Source of the DNA: Rhizophlyctis rosea
Lineage: Eukaryota; Chytridiomycota; Chytridiomycetes; Rhizophlyctidales; Rhizophlyctidaceae
Assembly: GCA_027596075.1 (NCBI GenBank)
Contig: JADGJC010000004.1
Coordinates: 85,562 to 149,561 of the forward strand
Reading direction: 5' to 3'
Length of the DNA stretch: 64,000 nucleotides
A model generated the notes under the pieces. It was given only the letters and a program-made list of their open reading frames with translations. It did no database searches and had not been told where the DNA came from. Below, in pieces: positions 11,081 through 21,234 of the stretch (position 1 is the stretch's first letter; the number at the start of each line of letters is the position of its first letter). The position numbers and the translations under genes are program-made.

Positions 11081-12140
11081 CCCCAGTTGATAATAGATAC
11101 AGCGTAGCTGCGCTAAGAGGAGGAACGGACTGAAAGTGTTGTGACCCAACGAGCCGATGCTGGTCAAATATTGCTATGTTTAAATGCCTTGCTGTATTAC
11201 GTGTGAATGACTTGCAAAACAGCGTGGGAAGATAAGCTTGGAGCGGCTAACGAGGAGACGTGCACACCGCTGTTGTAAGACCAGTGCTGCTATTCAAGGG
11301 TGGAACGGGAGGAACAAGACCGTTGCCATTGTCAAATAGTGGTTTACTATCCTTTTCACACGGGCCCGTTTGTTGTTATTTTTCACACCGATAGTGACAA
11401 GGGAAGGACGGAAATACGGGTGCAAGGGTAGTCGCACGTTCCCTCCCAGGTGGGTCGATGGTCCAACGTGCCCTCTCCAATGCGGGGGATAGGGGACTTC
11501 ACCACCCATGTTCACTTGACACCGCCTCCAAAATGTAATTCCAAATGGCATGATGATGCATCTATGCATTTGGACATTACATAGGGCGCGGTCGCATGAT
11601 GTGCAAAATGTGGCGCATAGGTCACACAAAGGGGGAAGAATGACCTCCGGGCGATCCATCGGGTGATCTGGCTAGTAAATACGTGGCAATTGGAAGGCAC
11701 AGTGACGCTGATGCAGTTGCTTACTCAAGCAAAAACTTGCGTGTGTCAGCTTATCCGCATTGGCGTGCTGTTAAGTGGCTATATTAAGATATATGCGGTG
11801 CCACCCTATTTTTGGAACACCCCCTGTGTCTCTGTGAAAGTCCTTGGCCGCATCACCCATCACCCATCATCCCAATTGCACCCTCCTTTTTTCATTTTTG
11901 AGTTGGGAACTTCTTCCTAGTCGGTCGGCGTGTGAGAAACGGCACTCTTTGAACTGAGACTGAGACAGTGAGACACCCGATATTGCTAGTAAATAAAGTG
12001 GGGTTTGGGCTGGTAACCACTTCGTGAAAAGGTAGGAACTCCATTATTGGCCACTCCAGGCTCCCATTGGGCGTGAACTCAACCTTCCCGAATTTTGTTC
12101 GCAGTATCAGCATCATCGCCAAATCAAAATCATCCCAACC
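11081..12140. other. Intergenic, divergent promoters
   Basis: About 1 kb between the starts of the VPS62-domain gene (-) and the surface-protein gene (+). Open frames at 11294-11700 lack coding character. A TATTAAGATATAT stretch lies near 11781. No RNA gene or repeat recognised. Confidence 0.45.
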
Positions 12141-12893
12141 ATGCGCTCCTCAACGCCCTCCTCATCTGAGAGTTCGAGACCCTTCTCACTCGTCCTCTCC
12201 GCATCTCTCATCCTCCTCCTCCTCACCTCCAACCCCATTTACGCGCAAGCTCCCACCACAACCGTTCCCACAAATGGCACAAACACCAACACCACAACCC
12301 CCGCCACAAACGGCACAACAACCAACACCACCGCCCCGCAAGCATCCCCGACCCCCAGAACCATCCCAACAACCTGCGGCGTCTCCGTCGGCCAATTCAT
12401 CATCAACTCCCCCAAATCCTCCGCAATAGTCAACGTAGGCTCCCGCGTAAACGTAACCTGGTCCTACTCCCCGCTAACCAACACAACAATGTACCCACTG
12501 AACAAACTCTCCCTCTACTACCAAAACTCCGACGGATCAAACCCCTTACCCGACCAATGGAAGCTCGTCACGGATTTGAACCGTACCGCCGTGTGGTACA
12601 TTTGGACCGTGCCGCAGGTTACGGACGGGAACTACCAGGTCCGGTTGGTGTCGGATGATTTGGACACGCAGCTTCAGACGACGAGGTGTAATCCGGATGG
12701 ATTCCCTGTTGCGTCGAGTTCGGGGAAGTTTAGGATTAACAATAACTTGCCGTTGCCGACTTATGTTGATTCGATGGGACCGAGTAGTGCGGCGGTGGCG
12801 AGGCGGTGGGATATGTCGAGTGAGAAGGTTTTGGCGTTGGTTATGGCGGTGCTTATCGGGATGGTTGGGACGGTTTTGACAGTTTGCTTGTAG
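12141..12893 (+). CDS. Kre9/Knh1-like Ser/Thr-rich GPI-type surface protein
   Basis: Intronless, 250 aa. The N-terminus has a signal peptide (SLVLSASLILLLLTSNPIYA, residues about 17-36). A Thr/Asn/Pro-rich, heavily N-glycosylatable stretch follows (36-70), then a beta-sandwich-type domain with FIINSPKSSAIVNVGSRVNV and YIWTVPQVTDGNYQVRLVSD. This is the pattern of the fungal Ser-Thr-rich GPI-anchored (Kre9/Knh1) domain. The C-terminus ends in a hydrophobic segment without polar tail (VLALVMAVLIGMVGTVLTVC), as expected for GPI attachment or a membrane anchor. The likely place is the cell surface or wall. The domain call rests on pattern only. Sense-strand composition flips from C-rich to G-rich near 12560. 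Confidence 0.75.
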   Translation: MRSSTPSSSESSRPFSLVLSASLILLLLTSNPIYAQAPTTTVPTNGTNTNTTTPATNGTTTNTTAPQASPTPRTIPTTCGVSVGQFIINSPKSSAIVNVGSRVNVTWSYSPLTNTTMYPLNKLSLYYQNSDGSNPLPDQWKLVTDLNRTAVWYIWTVPQVTDGNYQVRLVSDDLDTQLQTTRCNPDGFPVASSSGKFRINNNLPLPTYVDSMGPSSAAVARRWDMSSEKVLALVMAVLIGMVGTVLTVCL

Positions 12894-13500
12894 GTCATGG
12901 GACTTTTGTATTCGAAGGAAGGAGGTTTGGATTCTTGGGGTGGCCGATTGGCGACAAGTCATTCATAGATCTCTTTATGCTAAGTTGTAAACGGCATTGG
13001 TGGGTCTGTGCTTGATGGGTCACTATGAATTCGGTTTTGGTCGGGGCGCTCAGGCAGGGATGTGGTTTTTGAGGATGTGATGTAACTTGCAGAAATGGTA
13101 GACAAAAATCGCTGGTGAGGGGAAACGCAACACGTGTACAGTAGCTTGTATTTAGTAGTAAAATATATGAAAATTGTCTTTTATTATGGTTCCTCTTCTG
13201 ACTCTGGGTGTCTTCTCGCCTTCATGCTAATTTTGCTGCGCTGAAAACATTCGTGATGTATCTGCCCATTGCCTTCCTCTTGGGCTTTGCTTGTATCTGT
13301 CATAGGATAGTCGTCTTGATCACGTTTTGCGTGCACAACAAATATGAAACACTCTATGATATCATATTCTATGATTATGTACATGCAAGCGATAGACATC
13401 CGTGTAATCTGTTGCTGATTTGTCGCTATTCAAACGAAGAAGAAACTATCACTCTACTCTTCCCCAATAATTATTTTTCTCCAACTCCCTACAGGAGGTT
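12894..13500. other. Intergenic between convergent surface-protein genes
   Basis: 3' flanks of two convergent genes. A long open frame runs through on the plus strand but it is antisense to the gene at 13501-14682. No independent gene seen. Confidence 0.5.
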
Positions 13501-14682
13501 CTACACTACCGCCAACCTCCACCCCAGGGCAACGGCCAACACACCCATACCAGCACCAATGATCCCATCACCCACCCTCCTCGCCCCACTTCCCTTCGTA
13601 TCCGAAGGAACCGTGCTGCCAGTAGAAGTTGGAGTCATCAACGATGCCGTCGTCTTCTCAGTCTCTGTCGGGCTGCTCCCTGTGGCTGCTCCCCCCACAG
13701 AATTACCACTTCCTCCCTGTCGACCGCTAACATCTCCACTCGACGCTCCACCACCACCTGCAGCATTACTCCCCCCGGCGTTCCCAAACCCATTCGGATT
13801 TGGACTCCCAACCGTCATAACCACCCCATTCGCATCGGCAATCAAAGTCCCGCTCACACCAATCCCAACAATTGCCGTCGTAGGAGGTGTTCCACCGGTA
13901 GTAGTAGGAGGAGAACCGGATCCTCCCCCCGGTGCAGCGGTCGAAGATGACGGTACACTAGCCCCACCCGCCGTCGAAGATGGTGCACCAGTATCAACGG
14001 GCACTCCAGTCGACACCGTACTAACCGGCGCAGCAGCTGCCGGATTAAACGACCCAATCTCACTAGCAGGCCTCTGATCAACCAACAACGGACTCAACGT
14101 CCCAAAATTATCCACACAATGCCTCTCCGGCCTCATAACCCCACCAAACCCATCCGTCCACCGACAATCCGTGCTCATAATCTGATTAAATCCCGCACAG
14201 GAATGTATAAGCGTCGACACACACGCGCAGTTCAATATCCCATCCCCCTGCGTGTTGTTGTCGGTGTTGATCCGTGCACTGACGAGCCAGCGGTCTAGGA
14301 TCCGTCCCGACGTAGGTAGACCCATACCATTATCGACACTCCCCACGTCCTCCGGATGAGCAGCCATATCCGCGTTAAGAAGAGCCCAAACATCTCCCTG
14401 CATCCATGTAGAGTAGTTCGCAAACGGTGGTGGGGTGTTATTGAAGGTGCGGAATGTGACCGGGTAGTAGTAGGATTCGTTGGGGGACATGGGGACTTTG
14501 TTGCAGAGAAGGCAGCCGAGGGGGTGGTTCCAGATTACGTATTTGGGGTAGTCCCAGCAGGCGCCAAGGAGGTCATGGAGGGTTGGGGAGTGGTCGAGGC
14601 GTTCGTCTTCATTTCTTTGGGTTAGGGTGGTGGGGAGGAGGAGGAGGAGGAGGGGGAGGAGTAGGGTGTGGAAGGAGGGCAT
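13501..14682 (-). CDS. Secreted Cys-rich protein with Ser/Gly-rich stalk and C-terminal anchor
   Basis: Intronless, 393 aa. Residues 1-21 form a Leu-rich signal peptide (TLLLPLLLLLLPTTLTQ). The globular part (about 22-205) has about nine cysteines in the order GACWDY, GCLLCNK, NCACVSTLIHSCAGF, TDCRW and RHCVDN, probably disulfide-bonded, with N-glycosylation sites. Residues about 206-365 are a Ser/Thr/Gly/Pro-rich stalk. The end (VGDGIIGAGMGVLAVALGWR) is hydrophobic and runs to the stop, fitting GPI anchoring. I do not recognise the Cys domain. It lies tail to tail with another secreted anchored protein, so the pair may serve the cell surface, but this is inference. Confidence 0.75.
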   Translation of the reverse strand: MPSFHTLLLPLLLLLLPTTLTQRNEDERLDHSPTLHDLLGACWDYPKYVIWNHPLGCLLCNKVPMSPNESYYYPVTFRTFNNTPPPFANYSTWMQGDVWALLNADMAAHPEDVGSVDNGMGLPTSGRILDRWLVSARINTDNNTQGDGILNCACVSTLIHSCAGFNQIMSTDCRWTDGFGGVMRPERHCVDNFGTLSPLLVDQRPASEIGSFNPAAAAPVSTVSTGVPVDTGAPSSTAGGASVPSSSTAAPGGGSGSPPTTTGGTPPTTAIVGIGVSGTLIADANGVVMTVGSPNPNGFGNAGGSNAAGGGGASSGDVSGRQGGSGNSVGGAATGSSPTETEKTTASLMTPTSTGSTVPSDTKGSGARRVGDGIIGAGMGVLAVALGWRLAVV

Positions 14683-15132
14683 GGTTGGGCGATGGATGGT
14701 ATGGGAGTGCCTATCGGAATTGTTTTAACAGGAGATTCGATTTTGCGACAGCGACGATGGTTGGGATGGGTATGGAAGTCCTATAATGTGGACTTGACAC
14801 TTGTAAAGATGTTTTGAACTTTGAAGGTCAGAAACTCAGGAAAAAGAAAAAACAAAAATGGAAGTTTTGGCTTAGGGGCGGAGCTCCACACAAAGTCGTG
14901 AAGTTGTCCTCCACTGTGGCACTGTCCCACCTTGCTGCGCACAGAAACGATTTCAATCTACAACGGAGGTCTCGGAGCCCCACAACAAGCCACCGCATGT
15001 AACAAATAACGCCGGCACTCCGCAGCACTCGTCCACAGGGCATTCCAAATAAATTTCAATTCACAATCTGCACATGATGCTTTTCATCCTTATCGACCAT
15101 ATGATGACAATCTGTCATCCACTTCGACGCAT
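14683..15132. other. Intergenic between two minus-strand genes
   Basis: Promoter side of the Cys-rich surface gene and 3' flank of the Nudix gene. An A-rich run lies near 14836-14855. No gene seen. Confidence 0.5.
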
Positions 15133-16488
15133 TTACTGTCTTACAGCATTTGGACCCGGCACAAATACGACCGGATCACGCTCTCTTCCAATGACACTGA
15201 GCGGCCACACGGCTCCCCCATTCGCAATGTACGGAAACCACGCCATAGGCTCGTTGCCCCGCAAAGGCAGGTCAGCGAGATCTTCCACGGAGACATACGC
15301 TGCTCCAGCTGATTCATAGTCGGGGTAGGTCTTTGGTTTTTGTGACGGGTCTTTTGGCTGAAGAAGTTGTGTTACTTGGTCAATTAAAAATCGCGCATGA
15401 AGAGACTTGACAGAAAAGACTTGAGTTCCTCACCTCGGCATAGAAGATTGTGCGGAATCGGGGTCCATGACGTTGATTTGCCGGACTAAACTCCGATCTG
15501 AGGACGCCCTTCAGTTCGATGTCGACTCCTGCTTCTTCTAGACATTCTCGATGTGCGGCTGCTGCGTAATCTTCGCCTGGATCGACGCCTCCTCCTGGTA
15601 GCCAATAGCCCTATGAGATGACGGAAAAGTGTGAGGCACCATATTGATTGGTCTTTCGCGCAGAGTCTCCAGTGGAATGACGTACGTTGGACCCAAATTC
15701 CTCAACAACCAGAAAGCGTCCCGTCACAGGATTCCGAACCACGACCAGCGCAAAGATCGGCATTCGATGGTCATCATCCTCATCCGTGTTGCCATCGTGC
15801 GACGGTGGCTTGTGCCGTTCGTGTATATGTACAGCCATGTTGCTTGTGTGTTTCTCGCATACAGTGCATTTTCCTCGGATGTTGAGCTCTTTGGTGTGAT
15901 AGAGTGGGACGTGTCTGTGCAGGTGGGGTATTTGCAGTCGCATGCCGCAATATGGGCAGGAGAAGCGTGAGTCGGAGGATGGATCTGACGTGTAGAGTTC
16001 GTGGACGTCGGTGAGCGATCTTTGGAGCGTTGCGAGGTCGTCGGTGATCAAATTTATGCCTATTCTTTTAGATGCGATTATCATAAGCCTTGGCGAAATA
16101 CCTCGTCTTGGCCTTTTTGGGATCAACGATACTTCAATACCCACCTCCCGAAGTAAAATCTTTGCCGTGCAGTAACAGTATGACCATCATCACACCACAA
16201 GATAGAGAACAACGCTTTTCTTGCCAGCCCATACGACGCGTCCAACTTCCGAAACACCTCAGTCAGTGCGTCCTGGAGCACTTCAATTTTCGTCGACTCT
16301 GGTTGTGGCGGTAGTATGACGAGGACGGCTGGAGCGCGTTCTTCAAACTTGAAGTTGCGGTCAAGTACGGTGCTGTAGTTCAGTTGTCGCGACTGGAAGG
16401 GGTGTGAAGACGCGAGGTCGCTGGTAACTCCTGCGATTGTTGGAGACGGGCTGCTCCCGATAACCCAAAGGTCTAGTGGGGACGTCAT
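15133..16488 (-). CDS. Zinc-finger/Nudix hydrolase fusion protein
   Basis: Four exons in phase: 16145-16488, 15686-16064, 15434-15610, 15133-15357 (374 aa, introns 75-80 nt). The N-terminal 120 residues are unknown. A Cys/His region follows: CPYCGMRLQIPHLHRHVPLYH, then CTVCEKHTSNMAVHIHERHK, two C-x2-C...H-x3/4-H units resembling C2H2 fingers. The last half is a Nudix domain beginning FALVVVRNPVTGRFLVVEEF. It continues in exon 3 with the box G-x5-E-x7-REUxEE-x-GU seen as GGGVDPGEDYAAAAHRECLE then EAGVDIEL. Glu residues for metal binding are in place (RECLEEAG). It should hydrolyse a nucleoside-diphosphate-linked substrate. The finger plus Nudix arrangement recalls NUDT12/NADH-pyrophosphatase, but the finger here precedes the domain twice and the substrate is unknown. 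Confidence 0.85.
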
Positions 16489-16977
16489 GTTGAAGTGGTT
16501 GGAGTGGGTAACAACTCCCTGAGCTTGAAGGCAGGAGCAGACGTTCTATAGTGGGAGCGATGGGTGGTTTCTCAGTTACAGCAGAAACGGTGATGCGGCC
16601 TGCTCTACGCGTTGACGGTAGGGCTAAAAATAGCAGTAAAGGATCGGCAGCCATGCAGCCATGCCACTGCATGATGGCCATGGGGTCCCAGAACACAACG
16701 CGATCCCCTGTGACCCATGTGAGCCCTGCTTACTGCGCCCTCGATCACGCGAACTCGATAGCGCGATTGTCGCCATTCGCGCAATATGATTCACTTCCCC
16801 AATACCCCCAAAATTACTCTAATAGATACTCTTTTTCACTAGTGTTATACTTTATACTATGTTTTGAACCGGTTATCAGCCTATTAGTTCTAGTGGTACC
16901 TTTGCTCCATAAACAAACCATAATATCTCTTTCGAACTTCTAGCTTATTTCCCAACAGCTCCACACCTTCTCCGTAA
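16489..16977. promoter_or_regulatory. Divergent promoter region Nudix/cystathionine gamma-synthase
   Basis: 489 bp between the two start codons. The part at about 16805-16930 is AT-rich (TTATACTTTATACTATG), a likely core promoter for the plus-strand gene. No firm binding site seen. Confidence 0.4.
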
Positions 16978-19354
16978 ATGTCGACTGATCTATCAAGCGC
17001 ACCTTCGCGGAATCAACCTCTGGGTGGTCTATCGGCATCTCCGCTTGGAACGCCAATCCCAGATACGCTTCACGGTAAGCAGAGATGTCCAGTACGTAGT
17101 TTTCCCACAAAACTCAAACTTTGTTCGATTCTTGACAGCCGTTTCCGTGTCTCTGCCCACCTGGGCCGATAACGTGGCATATGAAGAGAATGACCCAGCT
17201 GTGCATTCCAAGCTCAGGTCGGGTTACCCCCGCTTTGTTTACCATAAATCAGTCAAACAGGTATGGATTGTTTACCCTAGGATCTATTCCTTTTCAGTTG
17301 GTCCTGCTCACAACTGCTGAAACTGATCTCCCCAGTCAATACCGTCCAGCTTTTCGAGTATTGCGAGAAGAGATATGCCAGCTCGCACGAGAAGTGCATC
17401 GTTTTGACATCCCGTCATATTGCCGAAGAATGTAGAGACTTCATTCGAGCTCGCTTCCTTGCCACATTACCAGAATCATCGGGCTCTACGACACCTACAT
17501 CACCTGCTCAACCATCAACTTCACCATCGACATCCTCCCCCGTACCCAAAATCCCACAAATCCGAATCGCAGAACTATCCATCGCCTCGCGAGCAAATCT
17601 CTCCTCCCCGTCTGCACATGATCCGTCAACAATGATTGGATCGTTCAACCTCCATGTCGTCATTTTCCCCTTCAACATCGCCCCTATAGCCAAGCAGTTT
17701 TGGCAACATAGTGGGGAGGGTATAAGTCCTCGTTATGCAGAACACTGTCTCAGGGTCTTGGAAAGCAACTCTCGGAGCGTAGAATTCGCTGATGCGAGGG
17801 GTGGAAGCGGTCGTGGCGGGGAGTCTGCAGGTGGCGGGGACGCGGATGCCTTATCGCCCTCAGCAAAACCTCGTGGACCACCACAGTCCAATCCATATTA
17901 TACCCGTACTGCCTACCGGCCTGAATCGCAGCGCGAACGACGTGAGGAGATGAATGATCGTGCTTCTCAGCTGGAGCATGATATGTTTGTGGAGGAGCGG
18001 TACGGGCGAAATCTGGATGTGCGCTTTGCTGGGGAGGCTAAGGCGGCGCTGCGGAAGCGGATTGCTGGCGTGCTAGGGGATGCCAAGGAAGGAACGGCTA
18101 CAGAGGATGGGATGAACTTAAGTGCGGGGGCTGAAGCAGCCGTTGTTTGGGGTTCCAGAGAAGGCGGTGTGACGGAAAATGATGTTTACCTGTTCCCGAC
18201 GGGGATGAGTGCGATATACAATGCATATAGGGCAATAACGAGTGCCTTTCCAGGACGGAAAACCGCGCAATTTGGGTATGTTGCCGATCTTGGTGGAACA
18301 CACGCAGGATTTCATGTCACTCAAAATGTCCGTGTACAGCTTCCCATACATCGACACCCTCAAAATCCAAGAAAAGTTCGGCTCAGGCGTCCACTTCTTC
18401 CCCTTCGCAAACTCGTCAGACCTCGCATCGCTTTCCACTATTCTCGAAACCTCCCAAATATCAGCTCTATTCACGGAGTTTCCGTCCAATCCGCTACTGA
18501 AATCACCTGATTTGAAAGCCATCCGGGAATTGGCGGACCGTCATGGGTTTGTGGTCGTGGTGGATGAAACGATTGGGAATTTCGTGAATGTGGATGCGAT
18601 TGGGTGGGCGGATGTTGTTGTCACGAGTTTGACGAAGGTGTTTAGTGGGGATAGTAATGTTATGGGTGGCAGGTAACGCATCGCGATAGTGTGATTTGCC
18701 GCTTGGAGGTTCATGACCACTAACAGCACTATTACCACCTTCAGTATGGTTCTAAACCCGACATCCCGACACTACGCAACCCTCAAGACGCACTTCAGCG
18801 AACGATACGAAGACAACGTCTGGTGCGAGGACGCCATCTTTCTTGAACGCAATTCCCGGAGGTTCCGGCATAGAATTTTGCAATTGAATGAGACGACGGA
18901 GTATTTGTGCGATTACTTGAAAGCACATCCGAAGGGTAAGTCAGCGTGCCAGTGGGAAATCACCGGTCATAAATTAATCAACCTACACTCTACAGTCCAA
19001 ACAATCCACTACCCCAAATACACCGACCCAGAAACCTACACCACCTACGCTCACCCCCTCCCAACATCCACTCCATCATCAATTCCATCCTACGGCTACG
19101 GCTCCCTCTTCTCCCTCATCCTTAAACCCGAGTATTCAGTAACGCGTTTCTACGATGCTCTGGAATGCCAGAAGGGTCCATCGTTAGGTACGAATTTCAC
19201 GCTGGCGAGCCCGTATGTGATTTTGGCGCATTACGGGGAGTTGGATTGGGCGGAGAGTTGTGGGGTTGATCGGTGGTTGATTAGGGTTAGTGTTGGGTTG
19301 GAGGATAAGGAGGCTGTTAGGAGGTGTTTTGAGAGGGCTTTGGAGGGTGCGTAG
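16978..19354 (+). CDS. STR2: Cystathionine gamma-synthase (STR2-like)
   Basis: Exons: 16978-17074, 17139-17260, about 17336-18275, 18340-18672, 18745-18935 and 18996-19354. The N-terminal block [20 protein letters not shown] and [13 protein letters not shown] is the fungal STR2 opening. Later come [16 protein letters not shown], the PLP-lysine region [20 protein letters not shown] (K in SLTK) and the C-terminal [20 protein letters not shown]. It condenses cysteine with an O-activated homoserine to cystathionine, PLP-dependent, in transsulfuration toward methionine. Junctions from exon 3 on keep frame. Between exon 2 (ends in phase 0 at 17260) and exon 3 (needs one more base) no acceptor restores frame. 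The coding frame after it is certain ([16 protein letters not shown]). Either an indel lies near 17230-17340 or an odd splice is used. A low-complexity Ser/Thr/Pro insert follows at about 17480-17550. Confidence 0.85.
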
Positions 19355-19608
19355 TGGGTGAGGGTGAAGGTTGGGTCGTGATTTGGGTTTTGTTTGATTC
19401 GTTTGAAATCCCAAGATTGTGCGATGGCACTTGAACACGCAGGCCCATGCAGAATGCACAGGCGAAAACTATCTGTTTTTGGGATGATGTGTTGTTGTTG
19501 TGATGACAGGTTGGACTTCTGGACGAAGGGGTCGTTTCTGATGGAAAGGGCTTTGTTGAACCGCGCAATCAGTACGGGAGGAGGATCCGTTTCCTACTTC
19601 AATTTCTA

Positions 19609-20886
19609 TTATGGCACCGGCACAGCCAAAGCCAACGGCACCTTCCCATCCCCAATCCGGTCACTCTTTCCAACCCACACCCCACCACACGAAACCTGCC
19701 CCATGAAAGCTCGTCTAAACTTGCCACTTCTGTTCTCGCGCGAACAGTGCCTGATGAATGGTGAGATGAAGACTATACTTCCTGCTGGGACGATGATTGG
19801 CACGATGGTTTCCGAGGGGAACGGTGCAGCAGATACTGTGGGTGGTGGCGGTGTTCTTTTGGAAGCTTGGAGGTGGTGAATTGTGTACTGCGACGGCGTT
19901 TGTGGTGGTTTGGTGGGAGGTGTGAGTGGGGCGTGGGTGTAGGGTTGCATGAGGAGGGTGCCGTTTTCCTGAGAAGTTTTTTTGAGCAAAGGAGAAGTCA
20001 CTCCGGGACTACAGTTCATATCCACTTACGGAGGTCATGTCGTCCAAAGCGATCCAGCATGCTACGGTGGGTATGGATTTGCAGTGTTCTGGCTACTTGA
20101 TTTTTATAAATTGTTAGGGATTTGCCGTATCACGAAAACCAAAAGTTTCTACTATGCAAAGTGGCTCACCATGAGCTCGGAATCCTGCATATGATATGAT
20201 TATCGGTGTGCGACTCACTATCACATATGCGCAGATACACAACTACCGTACTTGATGCCAGTCAAAAGCCGTGCCTTTCGGTCCATTCGGTTTGATGATG
20301 TATTGTTCATTGAACTTTTTGTAGGTAAAGTGCGATAAGTCTCTTCACAAATGCAATGTGGTATTACTGCAAAATACATACCAGCCGCAGATCTTTTGTA
20401 ACAGGCAGCAACTCCCTCGCTATTGCGGCGAGAGATTTGAAAAGGAAGTCAAGTACTGTTTCTGCCGCACCTGAAGTTTGCAGACGGTGCTGGATGTATG
20501 ATGTATAGTTTGTTCGGGAGAAGGTATTGTCGGTTGGTGTATAGGGTTCTATCGATGGCATTGTATCAAAACCCGAATGATTGGCGATCCGAATTAAGTA
20601 TTGTTATGTGTACCTAAAATACAACCCATATTTTTGATGACGTCGACTTCGCAGTCGTTGAATACTTGTTGACACTCTTCTCGAAAGGCTTCAAGAGTAT
20701 TGGATGTCAGAGCTACCCAAGCAAGATTTAGTGACCAGCGCTGTACATTCCAGGTTCTCTTCATTCGTGGGAGGGAACAGTGGTAGACCCACCCTTCTCA
20801 ATGATTGCGTAACCGTTCTTGTGATAAGTTTCAACAAGATCAGGTGGGGCTCGCGAGATTTCTGTGTCGAATTGTCCTTGAGTCAT
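19609..20886 (-). CDS. Phytanoyl-CoA dioxygenase (PhyH)-family protein
   Basis: Exons: 20793-20886, 20614-20712, 20382-20548, about 20252-20341, 20170-20184, 20030-20092 and 19609-19968. Exon 1 reads LVETYHKNGYAIIEK and exon 2 ends NMGCIL, joining EPYTPTDNTF. The Fe(II) site H-x-D spans an exon border: GTAFDWHQ then DSELM from a 15-nt exon. It continues VACWIALDDMTS then ENGTLLMQPYTH and the distal His in AGSIVFISPFIRHCSRENRS with the 2-oxoglutarate Arg after it (FRRAFMGQVS). It is therefore a non-heme iron/2-oxoglutarate dioxygenase; the substrate is unknown and need not be phytanoyl-CoA. The junction between exons 3 and 4 is out of phase by one base in this sequence. Divergent from the dehydrogenase gene. 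Confidence 0.8.
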
Positions 20887-21234
20887 GTTCTAGGCACGAC
20901 GTTTATAGTGAGCGCAAGCCGAGCAGTTTCTGAAACCGACGTTTAGTCTGCACAGAGTCAGAGGCAAATAACTTTGTATTTGGTGAGATGTGTCTATGTG
21001 TTTAAAAAGGGGGTTGAAGGCGACGGAGTTGAGAAGGTGCGGAGATATGTCCAGATGAATCGGACTAGCAGGAGTCAGAAGACTCAGAACAAGGGCTAAA
21101 TTCAGCCGACCTGCCGAATTCGGAATTTCCATATCAACCAGGCCATCCTCAATAAAAACTCGCCACAACCTTTTTCCCACAAGATCAAAAAGGTAAGCAA
21201 TCAGGATTTGGAAGTCGACTTGCGCACAATACTC
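20887..21234. promoter_or_regulatory. Divergent promoter PhyH/D-2-hydroxyacid dehydrogenase
   Basis: About 350 bp between start codons. No clear TATA motif or repeat; an open frame on the minus strand here has no coding character. Confidence 0.35.

Noticed and set aside
13208..14077. 289-codon open frame on the plus strand
   Set aside because: Antisense to the Cys-rich surface-protein gene, whose signal peptide, cysteines and anchor are coherent; Pro/Ala/Leu-rich product is the shadow of a Ser/Gly-rich stalk.
19394..19879. 161-codon plus-strand frame
   Set aside because: Antisense to the last exon of the PhyH-like gene, which carries the distal iron His motif.
20890..21180. 96-codon minus-strand frame upstream of the PhyH-like gene
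   Set aside because: No domain, no splice link to exon 1 and lies in a short divergent promoter.
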